Below, one piece after another: positions 38,252 to 47,662 of a stretch of DNA of 64,000 nt (its first letter is position 1; each line of letters begins with the position of its first letter). The notes under the pieces were generated by a model. It did not search any database. It was not told the origin of the DNA and saw nothing but the letters and a program-made list of their open reading frames with translations. The DNA comes from Mycolicibacterium goodii. GTDB taxonomy: Bacteria > Actinomycetota > Actinomycetes > Mycobacteriales > Mycobacteriaceae. Both the position numbers and the translations under genes were made by a program. The stretch spans positions 6,668,048 through 6,732,047 of the forward strand of contig NZ_CP012150.1 in NCBI RefSeq assembly GCF_001187505.1, read 5' to 3'.

Positions 38252-38836
38252 ATGGCCCGTCACAAGGAGTTCGATCCGGATGCCGCACTGGACACCGCGA
38301 TGCGGGTGTTCTGGCGCAACGGCTACGCGCACACGTCGACCGAGGACCTGGTGACCGAACTGGGGATCGCCCGGGCCAGCCTCTACGGCACCTACGGTTC
38401 GAAGCGGGGCCTGTACCTGGCCGCGCTGGACCGCTATCTCACCGGCGGTGGCGACCCGGCGCAGATCGTCGCGTCGGCCGCATCGGGTCTCGAGGCCGTG
38501 CGGGCCCTACTGGAATCGGCTGCGCGACAACCCGATCAGGGCCTGCCGCCGGGCTGCTTCTCGGTCAACGCGACCGTCGAGCACGGTGACGGCGACCCCG
38601 AGATCGCCGCGCGACTGGAGCGCAACCGCGAACGCATGGAGACGGTGTTCCGCGATGCGCTGCTGCGGACCCGCGCCGAGGGCGAGCTCGACGTGCGTGT
38701 CGACGTCGACCAGACGGCCGCGCTGCTGGCGACGGTGCTCAACGGCCTGCAGGTGCTGTCGCGCGCGGGTGCGGGTCAGCGCGAGCGCATCGCCCGCACG
38801 GTCGAGGCCGCCCTGGCGAGCCTGCGGGCCCGTTAG
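38252..38836 (+). CDS. TetR-family transcriptional regulator
   Basis: The 194-residue protein has a TetR HTH: FDPDAALDTAMRVFWRNGYA, then TEDLVTELGIARASLYGTYG. The C-terminal ligand domain carries a conserved Cys in LPPGCFSVNATVEHGDG, seen in the AcrR/YcdC-like subfamily. It begins 6 bp after the 26-bp palindrome and faces away from the nitroreductase gene, so autoregulation and control of that gene are likely. ATG 38252 is used. The next gene converges after only 4 bp. Confidence 0.9.
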   Translation: MARHKEFDPDAALDTAMRVFWRNGYAHTSTEDLVTELGIARASLYGTYGSKRGLYLAALDRYLTGGGDPAQIVASAASGLEAVRALLESAARQPDQGLPPGCFSVNATVEHGDGDPEIAARLERNRERMETVFRDALLRTRAEGELDVRVDVDQTAALLATVLNGLQVLSRAGAGQRERIARTVEAALASLRAR

Positions 38837-38840
38837 CCAA

Positions 38841-40244
38841 TCAGGCCCGCGCGGGCCGCGCCGCGCCGACCAGCAGGCCCACGAACGGCACCGCGGCCAG
38901 GATCGTGCTCACCGTGGCGCTACCACCGGTCACCAGGGTGAAGTTGGTGAGCACGAGCAGCAGCGCCCCCACCAGGCCCAGGCACGCGAGCACCGGCGCG
39001 ATGCGGGTCTGCCACATCCGTCCGCTTGCGAGATCGCGACGCCGCGCGAAGAACACGAGCACGGCCACCGAGGTCGTGAGCATCAGCAGCACCATGCCGA
39101 CGGTCGCCACGCCCGCCATCGACCCGAACACGCCCACCAGGGGGTCGATACCCAGCGCAGCGAGGATCGCGACGATCACCGCGGCCGTGGCGGTCTGCAC
39201 CAGCGACGACACCGACGGCGACCCGTGGCGCGGATGCACGGTCGCCAACGGCGTGGGCAGCAGACCTTTGCGGGCCAGCGCGAACTGGTAGCGCGCGATG
39301 ACGTTGTGGAACGACAGCACGCAGGCGAACAGGCTGGTCAGCAGCAGCACGTTGACCACGTCGCGGCCGATCCGCCCCAGGTTGTCGCCGGTGGTGTCGA
39401 GCAACATGTTGGCCTCGCCGTCGAGGGTGCGCTGGGCGACCTCGGTGACCTGATCCGGGCCGATCGCGACGACGAACGCCCAGCAGGTCAATGCGTAGAA
39501 GCCGCCGATGATCAGCACGGCCGCGTAGGTGGCACGCGGGATGGTGCGTTCGGGGTCACGCGCCTCGTCGCGGAACACCGCGGTGGCCTCGAATCCGATG
39601 AAGCCGGTGAGCGCGAACAGCACCGCGATGCCCAGCACGCCGTCGGTGAACACCCCGGGTGTGAACGAGGCGAACGTCAGTCCGGCCGGTCCCGGGTTCG
39701 CGACGATCACCAGGTCGAGCAGGACCACGATGCCGATCTCCAGCGCGAGCGCCACCCCGAGCACCTTGGCGGAGAGGTCGATGTGGCGGTAGCCGAGCAC
39801 GGCGACGATCGCCAGTGTCACGAAAGAGTAGACCGGCCAGGGTATTTGGGGTCCGCCGTAGAAGCGCACGGTGTCGTCGATGGCCCAGCCGATGTAGCCG
39901 TAGATGCCGACCTGGATGGCGGTGTAGGCGATCAGAGCGACCGCGGCGATGCCGCTGCCCAGCCGTTCACCCAGGCCCAACGTCACGTACGAGAAGAACG
40001 CCCCGGCCTCCGGCACGTACGGCGTCATCGCGACGAAACCGACGCTGAACACCAGCAGCACCAGCGCGGCGATGAGGAACCCGACCGGCGCGCCCGCGCC
40101 GTTGCCCAGGCCCATGCCGAGCGGCATGTTGCCGCCGATGACCGTCAGCGGTGCGGCCGCGGCGACCACCATGAACACGACTCCGATGGGGCCGAGCCTG
40201 CCGTGCAGGCGTTGATCGTCGGAGGTGGGCGCGCTGGTGCTCAT
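38841..40244 (-). CDS. APC-family amino acid permease
   Basis: The 467-residue membrane protein has about 12 to 14 hydrophobic helices. The APC signature appears at LGPIGVVFMVVAAAAPLTVI near residue 18, GFIGFEATAVFRDEARDPERT near residue 205, and NVLLLTSLFACVLSFHNVIA. It probably imports amino acids or amines by proton symport. ATG 40244 overlaps the TGA of the P1 peptidase gene (ATGA), so the two form an operon: a peptidase that frees amino acids and a permease that moves them. Confidence 0.88.
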   Translation of the reverse strand: MSTSAPTSDDQRLHGRLGPIGVVFMVVAAAAPLTVIGGNMPLGMGLGNGAGAPVGFLIAALVLLVFSVGFVAMTPYVPEAGAFFSYVTLGLGERLGSGIAAVALIAYTAIQVGIYGYIGWAIDDTVRFYGGPQIPWPVYSFVTLAIVAVLGYRHIDLSAKVLGVALALEIGIVVLLDLVIVANPGPAGLTFASFTPGVFTDGVLGIAVLFALTGFIGFEATAVFRDEARDPERTIPRATYAAVLIIGGFYALTCWAFVVAIGPDQVTEVAQRTLDGEANMLLDTTGDNLGRIGRDVVNVLLLTSLFACVLSFHNVIARYQFALARKGLLPTPLATVHPRHGSPSVSSLVQTATAAVIVAILAALGIDPLVGVFGSMAGVATVGMVLLMLTTSVAVLVFFARRRDLASGRMWQTRIAPVLACLGLVGALLLVLTNFTLVTGGSATVSTILAAVPFVGLLVGAARPARA

Positions 40245-41353
40245 CAGTGGTCCTCCAGGAGAAGTGCGTTGCGGAACAGCTTGTGGTCGAGGGCATGTGC
40301 GGTGCGCCCGTCGCGCCCGGTGAGGGTCTCGGCGGCGACGAGGACGTTGAGGATGGCCTCCTCGGTGGCCTCGATCGTGAGGTCGAACAGCCGGGTCATG
40401 AGCTGCGGCGCGACCATGCGAACGTCGATCTCCGGACGGTCGGTGTCGGCGTCCTCGTCCCACGAGTACGGCGGGATGCCGCGGTTGCCGGTGGAGAACG
40501 CGAGCATCAGGTCGCCGCTGTACTGCTCGCCGGCGCCGCCGAGGCGCCCGATGGCCAGCGCCGGGCGTTGTGCCAGCCGCGCGCACTGGTGCGGCAGCAG
40601 CGGCGCGTCAGTCGCGACGATCACGATGATCGACCCGGATCCCGGCTCGTACGCCCTCGGCATCTCGGGGGTGGGTACCACATCGGGGCCGATCGCCTCG
40701 CCCACCGGAATCCCGTTGACCCGCAACCGTTCCCGCCTGCCGTGGTTGGCCTGCACGAGAACACCGACGGTGTAGCGGCCCGCCGCGGTGTCGGTGACGC
40801 GCGATGCGGTGCCGATGCCACCCTTGAAGCCGTGGCAGATCATGCCGGTGCCGCCGCCGACGTTGCCCTCGGCGACCGGACCGTCGGTGGCGGCCGCCAG
40901 GGCAGCATGGACATGTTCGGCCGTCACGTGGTGGCCGTTGATGTCGTTGAGCAGACCGTCGTAGGTCTCCCCCACCACCGGCAGCGACCAGTACAGGCCG
41001 TCGCCGCGGGCGGCGACCTGGGCGTCGACGAGGGCGTCGCGCACGACGCCTGCGCTGTGGGTGTTGGTGAGCCCGATGGCGGTGGTGAGTTCGCCCGATT
41101 CGCGGATCCACTCCAATCCGGTCATCTCGCCGCTGCCGTTGAGCCGGTGCGCGCCGGCGAACACGGGTTCGGTCCAGATGTCGTCGTGCGGGATGACGAC
41201 GGTGACGCCGGTGTTCACCGAGGCGCCGTCCTGGATCGTGGCGTGTCCGACGCGTACGCCCGCGACGTCGGTGATCGCGTTGTGAGGGCCGGTCGGGTGC
41301 TCGCCGACCACGACGCCGAAGTCGCGGACGCGTTTGCGCGGGCTGTCAGTCAA
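40244..41353 (-). CDS. P1-family peptidase (DmpA/BapA, L-aminopeptidase/D-esterase-like)
   Basis: The 369-residue Ntn-type hydrolase has GPHNAITDVAGVRVGHATI, GLTNTHSAGVVRDAL, GNVGGGTGMICHGFKGGIGT and GSGSIIVIVATDAPLLPHQ. In DmpA the chain cleaves itself before the Ser of this last motif, which becomes the nucleophile; the GS-IIVIVATDAP site is intact here. Such enzymes remove N-terminal residues, including D- and beta-amino acids. It is coupled to the permease gene and divergent from a TetR gene at 41457. ATG 41353 is used. Confidence 0.88.
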   Translation of the reverse strand: MTDSPRKRVRDFGVVVGEHPTGPHNAITDVAGVRVGHATIQDGASVNTGVTVVIPHDDIWTEPVFAGAHRLNGSGEMTGLEWIRESGELTTAIGLTNTHSAGVVRDALVDAQVAARGDGLYWSLPVVGETYDGLLNDINGHHVTAEHVHAALAAATDGPVAEGNVGGGTGMICHGFKGGIGTASRVTDTAAGRYTVGVLVQANHGRRERLRVNGIPVGEAIGPDVVPTPEMPRAYEPGSGSIIVIVATDAPLLPHQCARLAQRPALAIGRLGGAGEQYSGDLMLAFSTGNRGIPPYSWDEDADTDRPEIDVRMVAPQLMTRLFDLTIEATEEAILNVLVAAETLTGRDGRTAHALDHKLFRNALLLEDH

Positions 41354-41456
41354 AGGTTCACCGATCTGGATTGGGAGTTTTTTTCACGTTTGGAAAATAA
41401 TGCGTGCGGGCGACGCCGCGCGCAAGGGCTGGAGCCAAATCGGTAAATATGGACGG

Positions 41457-42068
41457 GTGGGCAGACCCAATCGGCAGGCGCAGCGGCGCGAGGAGATCCT
41501 GGATGCCGCGATCGCCCTGATCGAGCGCCACGACCTCGCCACGCTGCGCATCGCCGACGTGGCCGCCGAGCTGGGCCTGACCCCCAATGCCGTGCGCTAC
41601 TACTTCAAGGAGATGGACCAGCTGCTCTCCGAGCTGGCCCAGCGTTCGGACACCCGGTTCTACACCGACCGGCTCGCGGTCGTGGAACGCACCGACGATC
41701 CGTGCCGACAGCTCGCGCTGACCATCGCCGCGGGACTGCCGACCGGACCCGAGGACGCCGAATGGCGCGCCATCTGGCGCGCGGTCCTTGCCGCCGGGTT
41801 CGAACTCGACCAGCGCCGCGACGTCCAGCACATCTATCACCACCAGGTGGAGCTCTACATCCAGATCCTCGAGCGCGGCGCGCGGTCGGGGACCTTCCGG
41901 CTGCACTCCCCCGCGCGGGACGTTGCGATGACGCTGATGGCGATGGAGGACTACCTGGGCTACCGCATCGTCGCGCGTGATCCCGACCTGAACCGCGAGA
42001 CCGCCCTGCGTCTCATGCGCGGCTATGCCGAAATGGCCACGAGTGCAACACTTCCGGTGACAGCGTGA
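41457..42068 (+). CDS. TetR-family transcriptional regulator
   Basis: The 203-residue protein has the HTH RREEILDAAIALIERHDLAT followed by RIADVAAELGLTPNAVRYYF. The C-terminal part (IYHHQVELYIQILERGARSG) resembles BetI-like regulators. GTG 41457 is 8 bases after a TAAATAT box (41443-41449), so a leaderless start is likely; the ATG-containing extension upstream is not credible. Its stop overlaps the next gene's GTG (GTGA), and it is divergent from the peptidase-permease operon, so either could be its target. Confidence 0.85.
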   Translation: MGRPNRQAQRREEILDAAIALIERHDLATLRIADVAAELGLTPNAVRYYFKEMDQLLSELAQRSDTRFYTDRLAVVERTDDPCRQLALTIAAGLPTGPEDAEWRAIWRAVLAAGFELDQRRDVQHIYHHQVELYIQILERGARSGTFRLHSPARDVAMTLMAMEDYLGYRIVARDPDLNRETALRLMRGYAEMATSATLPVTA

Positions 42069-42943
42069 CGGCTGGTCCGCGGCGGCCCGCCGGGGCCGCG
42101 GCCCTGGTGGTCGTGGCGTCGGTGAGCCAGGAGGTCGGCGCCGCGTTCGCGGTCGGACTCTTTGCCACCCTCGGCACGCTGGGCGCGGTGTTCACCCGGT
42201 TCGCCGTGGCGGGCGTCATCCTCTGCGCGGCGGTACGGCCACGCCTGCACGGGGTTTCACGCCGCGCCTGGCTGTCGGCACTGGCGCTGGCCGCCACGCT
42301 CGTCGTGATGAACTTCAGCTTCTACTGCGCGATCGCGCGCATCCCGCTCGGCATCGCGGTCACCATCGAAGTCCTTGGGCCGCTGATCCTTTCGGTGGTG
42401 ACGAGCACTCGGCGCGCGGCCTGGCTGTGGGCAGTGCTGGCGTTCGCCGGCGTCGCACTGCTCGGCCTGACCCGGCACTCCGGCGGTCACCTCGACCTGC
42501 TCGGCTTCGGCTTCGCCGCGGTCGCCGGGGCGAGTTGGGCCGGCTACATCCTGGCCTCGGCGCGCACCGCGGCGCAGTTCCGGCGCGTCGACGGACTCGC
42601 GCTGGCGACCGTGCTGGGCGCCCTGGCGCTGGCACCGTTCGCGGTGCTGTTCGTGGACTTCGCCGGCGCCATGCGCGCCGACGTGATCGCACTGGCGGTG
42701 GCGGTTTCGGTGTTGTCGTCGCTGGTGCCGTACTCACTGGAACTGTTGTCGTTGCGCCACCTGCACCCGTCGGTGTTCGCGGTGCTCACCAGCCTGTCCC
42801 CGGTGGTCGCCGCCCTTGCGGGTCTGGTGGTGCTCGGCCAGCAGATCGGCCCGCTGGGGTATCTCGGGGTGGCCCTGGTGACCGCGGCCAGCATCGGCGC
42901 GGTCCGCACCGCGCACACCGGACCAGCCGAACCGCTGGGCTGA
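42065..42943 (+). CDS. EamA/RhtA-like amino acid or metabolite exporter
   Basis: The 292-residue protein has ten hydrophobic helices in two EamA halves. VGLFATLGTLGAVFTRFAVA, NFSFYCAIARIPLGIAVTIEVLGPL and SLVPYSLELLSLRHLHPSVF resemble RhtA threonine/homoserine exporters. It starts at GTG 42065 inside the TetR stop, so regulator and exporter are co-translated. With the peptidase and permease alongside, an amino-acid-related role is plausible but not shown. Confidence 0.87.
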   Translation: MTAGPRRPAGAAALVVVASVSQEVGAAFAVGLFATLGTLGAVFTRFAVAGVILCAAVRPRLHGVSRRAWLSALALAATLVVMNFSFYCAIARIPLGIAVTIEVLGPLILSVVTSTRRAAWLWAVLAFAGVALLGLTRHSGGHLDLLGFGFAAVAGASWAGYILASARTAAQFRRVDGLALATVLGALALAPFAVLFVDFAGAMRADVIALAVAVSVLSSLVPYSLELLSLRHLHPSVFAVLTSLSPVVAALAGLVVLGQQIGPLGYLGVALVTAASIGAVRTAHTGPAEPLG

Positions 42944-42966
42944 CGTCGGCTTCCGTTGCGGCGTCC

Positions 42967-43725
42967 TCAACTGTGCTTGGCGCGGAATCTCCGGAACAGC
43001 GGCCAGGCGACGGCGAGGTTGTACATCACCCCGACAACCAGATACGGCCACCATGTGCCGTGGTCGCTCGCCACCCAGAACGCCTTCGCCGCCCAGTACG
43101 GCGGCAACACCCCGAACATCAGGTTCCACGCCGAGTCGATGAACCACGGCAGGCAGGGCAACCCGGCGATCAGCATGCCGAGCGCACGCACCATGGCAAT
43201 GCCCTGGATCTTGTTGCCGGCAAGGGCGAGGATTGCCAGCAAGGTGACCACGGCCGACAGTCCGGCCAGCAGACCGATCGGGACGAGTGCGCCGGTCACT
43301 CCTGGTACGAGAATGCCGCTCAACGACGTCGTGGCCACCACGTAGACGGTCGTCACCACCATGACCGTCACTGCGCGATAGACGAAGAACGTCGCGAGCG
43401 GAACCGGCGTGACCCGCAGCGCGATCATGGTGCCCGCATCGATCTCGTCGAGCACCAGGAACGCGCCGAGTCCGCCCGCGACGATGATGCTGGTGAGCAA
43501 CAGAAAGCCGGTGAGGACCAACGGGTAATAGGGAACCAGATCGAAGCCGTGACGGGCGGCCAGTGTCTCGGTGAACCTCGGCGTCAGGATCGCCACAAGA
43601 CTTGTCCAGATCGCCGGTGCGACCACGAGCATGATGAGCAACGGATCGCGATAGGTGCCGCGTACATCCTTACGGCCGAATGCCGCAACCGCCCGGAACG
43701 TGCCGGGGGTAAATGCATTCGTCAC
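42967..43725 (-). CDS. ABC exporter permease, second subunit
   Basis: The 252-residue protein has about six membrane helices and no nucleotide-binding domain. Segments such as FLVLDEIDAGTMIALRVTPV and YRAVTVMVVTTVYVVATTSL are typical of ABC-2-type permeases. It starts at GTG 43725, overlapping the TGA of the first permease gene (GTGA), and is the last gene of the ATPase-permease-permease set. The exported compound is unknown. Confidence 0.8.
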   Translation of the reverse strand: MTNAFTPGTFRAVAAFGRKDVRGTYRDPLLIMLVVAPAIWTSLVAILTPRFTETLAARHGFDLVPYYPLVLTGFLLLTSIIVAGGLGAFLVLDEIDAGTMIALRVTPVPLATFFVYRAVTVMVVTTVYVVATTSLSGILVPGVTGALVPIGLLAGLSAVVTLLAILALAGNKIQGIAMVRALGMLIAGLPCLPWFIDSAWNLMFGVLPPYWAAKAFWVASDHGTWWPYLVVGVMYNLAVAWPLFRRFRAKHS

Positions 43726-44435
43726 AACACACCGGACCTTTCCACGACGTAGTGGCCGAACATCACGCGCGCGACCCACCACAGCACGACCAGACACGCC
43801 GACGGATAGGCAACCGCATACAGGATCTGCCAGCCGCTGAGTGTGGACTGGTCGAAAGCCGCGGCCAGCAGAAGCATCGGCCCCTGCATGGGCGCCACGT
43901 AAAGCACCGGATGGGTCCACACGCCGGAGTAATGAAGGACCGGGGGGACGAGCATGACCACCAGAGGGATGACCGTCGCCATGGCCCAGTCCGAGACCGA
44001 AGCGAATGGCAAGGAGGACATGAACCCGACCATGAGCATGAGGACGGTACCGAGCAGGACTCCCCCGATCAGCGGCAGGGCGTGATAGGCGAATCCATGA
44101 GCAATGGTCACCACCACCACGGCCACGAACAGTGAAATCGCCGCCAACACCGATAGTTTCGCGGCCAGATACTCGGCGAACCGCAGCGGCGTCGAGATGA
44201 TCGCACCCAGGGTGCGTTCCTGTTTCTCGAAGAAGACCGCGCCGCCGACGAAGAAGAACCCGATGATCGCGACGTCGCCGATGAGGACATACGGTTCCAC
44301 GAGAGGACGCAGGCTGTGCGGCAGCGGCAGGAGCACGGCAAGCCAGATCAGACCGGAGAAGACCGCGGCGTGCAGGAACTTCTGCCGCGTCTGCACCGTG
44401 AGCTCGAGCCGGAGGGCGGCCCGCAGGCGCGTCAT
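43722..44435 (-). CDS. ABC exporter permease, first subunit
   Basis: The 237-residue membrane protein begins MTRLRAALRLELTVQTRQKF, an ABC-2-type permease start, and has about six helices with VFFEKQERTLGAIISTPLRF between helices 2 and 3. ATG 44435 overlaps the ATPase stop (ATGA) and its own stop overlaps the second permease start. The three genes should make one exporter complex. Confidence 0.82.
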   Translation of the reverse strand: MTRLRAALRLELTVQTRQKFLHAAVFSGLIWLAVLLPLPHSLRPLVEPYVLIGDVAIIGFFFVGGAVFFEKQERTLGAIISTPLRFAEYLAAKLSVLAAISLFVAVVVVTIAHGFAYHALPLIGGVLLGTVLMLMVGFMSSLPFASVSDWAMATVIPLVVMLVPPVLHYSGVWTHPVLYVAPMQGPMLLLAAAFDQSTLSGWQILYAVAYPSACLVVLWWVARVMFGHYVVERSGVL

Positions 44436-45322
44436 GACAGCTTCCGCCCGGTGACCTCGACGAACACGTCGTCGAGACTGGCCTCCCGGCTGTGGATGGT
44501 CTCGACGTGGTGATCCCGCAGCACCGCGAGGAATTCCGGATCGTCTGCCAACCCGTCCATATCGAACTCGGCCGTACTGAGGCCGCCGTCCGCCGTCCGG
44601 TACTGAACACGGACTCGTCGTCGGCTTCTGGCGATCTTGAGCTCGGCGGGGGTGTCGAGCGCCACGATACTGCCGTCGACGACGAACGCAATCCGATCGC
44701 ACAGTTCGTCGGCTGTCGACATGTCGTGTGTGGTCAGAAAGATGGTCCGTCCGCGTGCCTTCAGATCGAGGATGATGTCTTTGACCCTGCGGGCGTTGAC
44801 CGGGTCCAGACCGGATGTCGGCTCATCCAGGAACAGCAATTCCGGTTCGTTGATCAGGGACCGCGCAAAGGTGAGTCGCATCTGCATTCCCTTGGAGTAC
44901 TCGGCGACCCGGGTGTCCGCGGCGCCGGCGAGACCGACCGCGTCCAGCAGTTCCATGGGGTCCCTGGTCGGCTTCTCGTAGAGGGAGGCGAAGAACTGAA
45001 GGTTCTCCAGGCCGGTCAATTTCAGGTAGTGGTTCGGTAGCTCGAACGAGACGCCGATGCGCTGGTAGTAATCCTGGCCCCAGTCGACCGGTTCGCGGCC
45101 CCACACCAGAGTCTGGCCGCGGTGCCCACGCAGCAGCCCGATGAGCAGTTTCTGTGTCGTCGATTTGCCTGCCCCGCTGGGGCCGAGGAACCCGAAGATC
45201 TCTCCGTTGCCTACGGTGAATTCCATTCCGCGGATGGCTGGTTCGTCGCTCCTCGGATAGGTGAAGGCGAGGTTTCGAACGTCGATCACGGCGGTAGCGG
45301 TCCGCTGTACTGCCACACCCAT
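44432..45322 (-). CDS. ABC exporter ATP-binding protein
   Basis: The 296-residue ATPase has Walker A GPSGAGKST, a signature-like EYSKGMQMRLTFARSLINEP, Walker B LLFLDEPTSGLDP and switch LTTHDM. The C-terminal domain is typical of drug- or multicopper-type exporters. ATG 45322 is used; upstream in-frame sequence reaches into the TetR gene and is not coding. It is 80 bp after the TetR stop and may be part of the same transcript as the monooxygenase and TetR genes. Confidence 0.92.
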   Translation of the reverse strand: MGVAVQRTATAVIDVRNLAFTYPRSDEPAIRGMEFTVGNGEIFGFLGPSGAGKSTTQKLLIGLLRGHRGQTLVWGREPVDWGQDYYQRIGVSFELPNHYLKLTGLENLQFFASLYEKPTRDPMELLDAVGLAGAADTRVAEYSKGMQMRLTFARSLINEPELLFLDEPTSGLDPVNARRVKDIILDLKARGRTIFLTTHDMSTADELCDRIAFVVDGSIVALDTPAELKIARSRRRVRVQYRTADGGLSTAEFDMDGLADDPEFLAVLRDHHVETIHSREASLDDVFVEVTGRKLS

Positions 45323-45402
45323 CAGTGCCCTCCCGGTCACAGAACCGACTGCTGCCGACCAGGCTTCCCGGCGCACCGCCCTCGACGGTAGCAGCCCGAC
45401 GG

Positions 45403-46002
45403 TCAGGGAAGCAGCCCTATCTGTCGGTAGACCGCGCGCAGATAGCGGCGCATCTCGTCGACATCGGGCGGGTTGGGCTGCAGTAGCCGGTAGGTGACCG
45501 CGCCGGCCATCATGTCGATGGCCACGTCGAGATCGGTGTCCTCGGCGACCATTCCGAGTTCCCTGGCACGCTCCAGCAGCCGGGTGGCCTGTGCGCGCCG
45601 CGGCAGGATGTAGCGGTCCCAGTACACCGCCATCAGGGCCGGATGGCTCACCGCGGAGCCGTACACCCGCGCGATCAGCGCCCGGTAGGACGGCGAGGTC
45701 GCGGTGGCGACCGCGCTCTCGATCACGGCCTCGACGACAGCGTGGGGAGGCTGTGTGTCGATCACCTCCGGCGATGCCTGCACCACTTCGTCGGCGACCA
45801 GCGTCTCCATCGCGGCGGCGATCAGGTCCTCCTTTGTCGACCAGCGCCGGTAGATGGTCGGCTTGCCGACACCGGCGCGCTTGGCGATCTGTTCGATGCT
45901 GGCGCCCTCCACGCCGCGCTCGATGAACAGATCCAGCGCGGCCTGCAGTATCGCGCGGTCGGCCTCGACGTCGCGCGGCCGACCCCGACCCGGCGCGGTC
46001 AT
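45403..46002 (-). CDS. TetR-family transcriptional regulator
   Basis: The 199-residue protein starts MTAPGRGRPRDVEADRAILQ; its HTH is ASIEQIAKRAGVGKPTIYRR. The C-terminal domain (TATSPSYRALIARVYGSAVS) is like that of regulators with the TetR_C_16 fold. ATG 46002 overlaps the monooxygenase TGA (ATGA), so it is the second gene of that operon, and it probably represses it through the ACGGTACCGT palindrome at 47523-47532. Confidence 0.88.
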   Translation of the reverse strand: MTAPGRGRPRDVEADRAILQAALDLFIERGVEGASIEQIAKRAGVGKPTIYRRWSTKEDLIAAAMETLVADEVVQASPEVIDTQPPHAVVEAVIESAVATATSPSYRALIARVYGSAVSHPALMAVYWDRYILPRRAQATRLLERARELGMVAEDTDLDVAIDMMAGAVTYRLLQPNPPDVDEMRRYLRAVYRQIGLLP

Positions 46003-47504
46003 CGAACACCACCCGAGCCCAAAGTCGTTGCCAGCCAACGGTCGAGACCGGCCATATCGTCGGGTGCGCCACGCCACGCGAGGTGCGCATCGGGGCGGAT
46101 CAGCATCGCCTCGGCATCGTCATGGCGCAGCGTGGCGCCGAAGTCACCGAGCCGTCGCAGCGCCGATGCGTCGGGAACGGGCACGCCGCGCGGCCACAGC
46201 AGGATCCACCGTCCGCCGAGCTCAGGGTGCAACCGGGTCGCGGTGCCGTCCGCGCGCGTACAGGGCCGGTCCGGGATCCGGTCGCCGGGGCGCGGCTTGG
46301 GTCCACGACCGCCGAGGGGCCCCTTGCGATAGCTGACCCACAGCTGCGAAGCCGTGTAGGTCGTCCACCGTTGCACGAAGGCCAATCCGAACAGCGCAGG
46401 CGCCACCCGGTCGCGCAGGAACCGACCGATCGGATTGCCGGCCACGTTGACCCGGGTGATCGCACTGGTACCCCGGAGCACCTCGGTCGCCAAGGGTCTG
46501 CGCTCGGCCTCATAGGTGTCGACGATCGCGTCCGCGGCGAGGCCGCGCACCACGAGCGCAAGCTTGAACGCCAGATTTTCGGCGTCACCGATGCCGGTCA
46601 ACATGCCCTGACCACCGAACGGTGCGTGGGCATGCGCGGCGTCGCCGGCGATGAGCACGCGACCACGTCGGTAGGTGTCGGCGAGCCTGCGGTGCACGGT
46701 GAACATCGACAGCCATTCGGCGTCGCCGAACGTGACGGTGCGCCCGGTCCGATACGGCACGATTCGCCCGATCCGCTCCAAGATCTCATCGTCGCTGGGG
46801 TTTCGGTCCAGGGTGGGGTCGTAGACGAACAATCGCCACAGGTCGTCGCGGCCGTCGACGCCCGGAATGGGCATCGCGCCGACCATGCCGTCGGGATGGA
46901 TCCAGCCGCTCGTCCCGCTGCGGTCGGTTGCCCAGTCGAGGTGGACGTCGGCCAACAGGAAACGTTCGGACAGCTTGACGCCGGGAAACCCGATGTCCAC
47001 CTGCCGGCGGACGACGCTGGACGTGCCGTCGCATCCGACCAGCCAATGCCCGCTCACCTGGGCACCGCCGCCGAGCTCGGCGATCGCGCCGTCGCGGTCC
47101 TGGCGCACGGCGATCACCTTCTGACACCATTCGGGCTCCACCCCGAGCCGGGCCAGCCGCGCCCGCAGCGCGGCCTCGACCTCGGCCTGCGACACCACCA
47201 TCGGTGGTGCGGCCGTGCCCATGCCGGGATCGCCGAATTTCAACGTCATGACCGGTCGGTCACCGAGGTAGGTGGTGATGCGCATGGCGCGCAGCGACTC
47301 GTCCGGCAGGGTGCCCAACGCGCCGATCCGGTTGAGCACCTCCGACCCCCTCGCGTGCAGGAAGTTCGCCCGGGAGGTGGTCGCGGGCCCGGCCGCGCTG
47401 TCTAGCACCCGCACCGAAAGTCCGTGCAGGCGTAGGGAACACGCGAGGGCCAGACCCGTCGGCCCAGCGCCCACGACGATCACGTCGGCATGCTGCGCGG
47501 TCAC
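45999..47504 (-). CDS. FAD-dependent aromatic monooxygenase (PheA/TfdB, Rox-like family)
   Basis: The 501-residue flavoprotein has the FAD fingerprint VIVVGAGPTGLALACSLRLH, the DG motif VGCDGTSSVVRRQ, and GDAAHAHAPFGGQGMLTGIG for the second FAD site. A C-terminal thioredoxin-like domain is reduced. Such enzymes hydroxylate phenols, polyketides or antibiotics. GTG 47504 lies 7 bases after TATTAT (47512-47517), so the mRNA is likely leaderless; reading back to 47621 enters the promoter. It is in an operon with a TetR gene and near an ABC exporter, a resistance-like grouping. Confidence 0.87.
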   Translation of the reverse strand: MTAQHADVIVVGAGPTGLALACSLRLHGLSVRVLDSAAGPATTSRANFLHARGSEVLNRIGALGTLPDESLRAMRITTYLGDRPVMTLKFGDPGMGTAAPPMVVSQAEVEAALRARLARLGVEPEWCQKVIAVRQDRDGAIAELGGGAQVSGHWLVGCDGTSSVVRRQVDIGFPGVKLSERFLLADVHLDWATDRSGTSGWIHPDGMVGAMPIPGVDGRDDLWRLFVYDPTLDRNPSDDEILERIGRIVPYRTGRTVTFGDAEWLSMFTVHRRLADTYRRGRVLIAGDAAHAHAPFGGQGMLTGIGDAENLAFKLALVVRGLAADAIVDTYEAERRPLATEVLRGTSAITRVNVAGNPIGRFLRDRVAPALFGLAFVQRWTTYTASQLWVSYRKGPLGGRGPKPRPGDRIPDRPCTRADGTATRLHPELGGRWILLWPRGVPVPDASALRRLGDFGATLRHDDAEAMLIRPDAHLAWRGAPDDMAGLDRWLATTLGSGGVR

Positions 47505-47511
47505 GCCGAAA

Positions 47512-47532
47512 ATAATAACGAAACGGTACCGT
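47512..47532 (-). promoter_or_regulatory. Promoter and TetR-operator candidate of the monooxygenase operon
   Basis: On the minus strand TATTAT (47517-47512) is a strong -10 box, 7 bases before the GTG. Immediately upstream is the perfect 10-bp palindrome ACGGTACCGT (47523-47532), in the -10/-35 spacer where a repressor would block polymerase. The TetR protein of the operon is the natural candidate to bind it. Confidence 0.6.
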
Positions 47533-47662
47533 AATCTAAAGGCCTTGCCCGGTGGATCCCGCCGGGTTCTTGCCAAACCCTCCGATGAATTACTAGGATA
47601 TCCAAGTATCTCGGTTCTCACCGAGCGATATCACCGCGCACACCCTCTTTTGGACGGATGTC

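Noticed and set aside
38448..40775. A 775-codon open frame on the plus strand
   Set aside because: It runs through the TetR, permease and peptidase genes in a wrong frame and shows no protein-like domains.
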